Below the pieces are notes generated by a model. It had not been told where the DNA came from. It made no database searches and was given only the letters and a program-made list of their open reading frames with translations. From Ancistrus triradiatus (lineage: Eukaryota; Chordata; Actinopteri; Siluriformes; Loricariidae): 64,000 nt of DNA. A program made the translations under genes and the position numbers. Location of the stretch: assembly GCA_025084515.1 (NCBI GenBank), contig JAJAGP010000288.1, forward strand, positions 434,001-498,000, written 5' to 3'. Shown piece by piece: positions 51,801 to 54,800 of this stretch (the first letter of the stretch is position 1; each line of letters opens with the position of its first letter).

Positions 51801-54800
51801 ACTGGTTATCAGTTAAATTTTGCATTGATTACAAAATACTTCTTTTAACTTATAAACCTCTACATGGCCTGGCCCCACATTATCTGAGTGAACTCTTAAG
51901 AGTCTTACAATCCAGCACGTCAACTTCATTCACAGGGTGCAGGACTTCTTTTAGTTCCTAGAATTAAAAAAGTCAAAGCAGGGGGAAAGGCTTTCTCATA
52001 CATGCCCCCCAACTATGGAATAAACTTCCCACTTTAGTTTGAGACTCTCCAAATTTTTAAGTCTAGGCTAAAGACATATTTATTTATGCAGGCTTTTGAC
52101 TAAAATTTAGACTGGGATGCATGGCTGGAGTCATATCTGGCCTGCCTGCCTTGTCCTTTGCTGGGAGTGTCGGGTCACGGTCTGGCTGTACTGGGCTTCG
52201 GTCTTCTTGATCTTGACATGTGCATCCTTGCCTAGACTAAGGGCAGAGCTGGGGTTTCATAGTCAAAGAGTCTTATGGTGATCAGAGAGGTTGGGTTGCT
52301 GTCTTCTGCCTCCCATGGGGTTGCTGATGTCTCATGTGATCCCTCTTGGCTGTGTTCTCCTCTTTCTAACTATGCTGCTATAGCTAATGCTGCCGGGGTC
52401 TCATGCTACACATAGCATCAGTGATTGTTAATAGACACTATGCTCTTAATCAATAACTAATTACATTTTCTGTTTTCTCTCCGAACTGTGTTCCGGTACC
52501 AGTTCCTGCCCCACACATGATGTTCATCCGCTTCAGCTTCAATCAAGCTGCTTCCGTCATCAGCTCCAGCCCCACCATACCAGGGCCACCAGAGGGCAGT
52601 AACTCTCTCCCTCCTCCGGTTATCTGGAGATGAAGTGCCGCCAAGGACTTTCCTACTTGGACCCAAAATCCTGGAGTGACTGTGTATCAGACTACTTAAT
52701 GCCGATGTGCATATTTTACATTTTACTTGAACTATGACTCCATGACTTATTAGTTTAGACAAACTAGTTTCATTCTTAGATTTATCATCTATGCTGCCCA
52801 AGGAGGTTGGGTCCCTTTTTGAGTCTTGGTCCTCCCAAGGTTTCTTCCTCATAATGCTTAGGGAGTTTTTCCTTTCCACTGTCACCATAGGCTTGCTCAA
52901 TTTGGGAGTGGACGTAGATATTAGGAGATAATCTAAAATTGTAAAGTTGCTTTGAGACAATACTACATTGTAAAAATCACTATATAAACAAAATCTGACT
53001 TTACTTGACTTAGAAGTTACCCTGGGGTCCATTGTGATCTTGCCAACAATTACATGCCTTGCTGTTGGAGTGATCTTTGTTGGTCGACCACTCCTGGGGA
53101 GGGTAATAGTGGTCTTGCATTTTCTCCATTTGTACACAATCCTCAGAAATCTACTTTGATCATGCCATGATACACTTCCACAAACGTGTTGTGAACAGCA
53201 GACTTTGATAGATCCCTGTTCTTTAAATACTCTTTTTCTCTAATTTCACCTTCAAATTAACTGCTAATAGTCTAGGTTCACATACTTTTGCCACTTTCTA
53301 ATATGTAATATTGGATAATTTTCCTCAAATAATAAATGGCCAAGTATAATATTTTTGTCTCATTTGTTTGACTGAGTTCTCTTCATCTACTTTTAGGACT
53401 TGTGTGAAAATCTGATGATGTTTTAGGTCATATTTATGCAGAAATATAGAAAATTCTAAAGGGTTCACAAACTTTCAAGCACCACTATATGTAATACACA
53501 GTATGCAAAAGTCTTAAACAATCTATACATTTTCTGCTTATTCTTTATTTAAGCTTTAGAGGTCACTGCACTTTGTAGATCTACAATTACATATTCATGT
53601 CTGTATTACAGAAATCTGTTTCTGCATATATACTTTGTTATTCACCTTTACTCTGTTGTCCAATGGTCAGGACCACCACAGATCAGGTACTGTTTGATCA
53701 TTGTGGTGGTGGATCATTCTCATGCAGCAGTGACACTTAAAACTCCAGCAACACTGCTGTGTCTGATCCAGGCATACCGACTCAACACACACTGACACAT
53801 CACCACCACATCAGTGTCACTGCAGTGCTGAGAATGATCCACCACCTAAATAGTACCTGATCTGTGGTTGTCCTGGTGGGGTGGGTTTGGTGTGTCCTGA
53901 CCACTAGAGAACAGAGTAAAGAAGACTACCAAAGGATGTAAAGAAACAGATGGACTACAGTCTGTAATTGTAGAACTACAAAGTGCAGTGACCTCTAAAA
54001 CTTAAATATATAAAAAATATAAATTTTCCTCAATAAATAAATGACCAAGTATAACATTTTTGTCTCATTTGTTTGACTGGGTTCTCTTCATCTACTTTTA
54101 GGACTTGTGTGAAAATCTGATGATGTTTTAGGTCATATTTATGTAGAAATACAGAAAATTCTAAAGGGTTCACAAACTTTCAAGCACAACTAAGTAGGGG
54201 CGGGTGACATGGCACAAATATAGCACTATTATGTTTTTTGTGGGTTCACAATTTCAATGTTTCAGTTTCACTATTCTTTTTCAAAGCAAACCCATACAAA
54301 CGAACAAAATGGACTAGCCAGTGCTCCAGACTAACATTTTCAGAACCTGTCTTAGTGGTGCCGAAACTTTCTTTTACCATTACTTTTGCATTTATTTGTG
54401 TATTTATACTGCCATAATATCATCAATATTATCTTGACTATACAGTATATATTTTATATTTACTAACATTTATAATTAAATTTTAGAGATAACTATTAGA
54501 AGAACACCGCTGCTGTTATAAACTGTACTTCCTTTGATAGCATACCCAATCACTTACATCTGTTCTATAAAAATGCAGCACATGAGGACTTCAACTTTTT
54601 TTAATTAAATACGGTATTTTCATAAATAATACAGCTGTCATTTGCACACATTGTAAAGTCAACCCAACATAAGTTATAACATTCTGCATACAGGTAGTCC
54701 TCGACTTACGACGCAGATCCGTTCCTAGGTGGCGTCGTAAACCGATTTTCGGTGTAAGTCGGAACACACGTACATACTATTACGGTTCGGCATCCTACAC

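Larger units (their letters stand above)
47411..53008 (+). mobile_element. L2/CR1-type LINE copy D nested in Tc1
   Basis: Flanked by CTTAGAAG at 47403-47410 and 53009-53016, a duplication of Tc1 sequence. Contains the 5' UTR, ORF1 start at 48000 (MASDALVPCAECGMFSY), the esterase domain (48377-48817, with IVVHVGANDIRLR), then the start of the endonuclease. A deletion joins it directly to reverse-transcriptase sequence (LLVGPKAVRDRLATSIL) at about 49324. It is interrupted by an L2 stub (48830) and an LTR element (49631). The 3' UTR has an extra ~90-base insertion near 52590-52685. Ends ATATAAACAAAATCTGACTT. Confidence 0.9.
46421..53487 (-). mobile_element. Tc1 transposon at the palindrome centre, split by L2
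   Basis: Left end CAGTGGTGCTTGAACG at 46421, right end CAAGCACCACT at 53487, each next to TA. Minus-strand transposase fragments (46824-46639, 47379-47122, 53137 onward) include MANVNVHESTIRRTLNNNGV and HGRVARRKPLLSKRNIAARL. The element is split at 47410 by L2 copy D. With the L2 removed it would be about 1.47 kb. Decayed. Confidence 0.88.
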
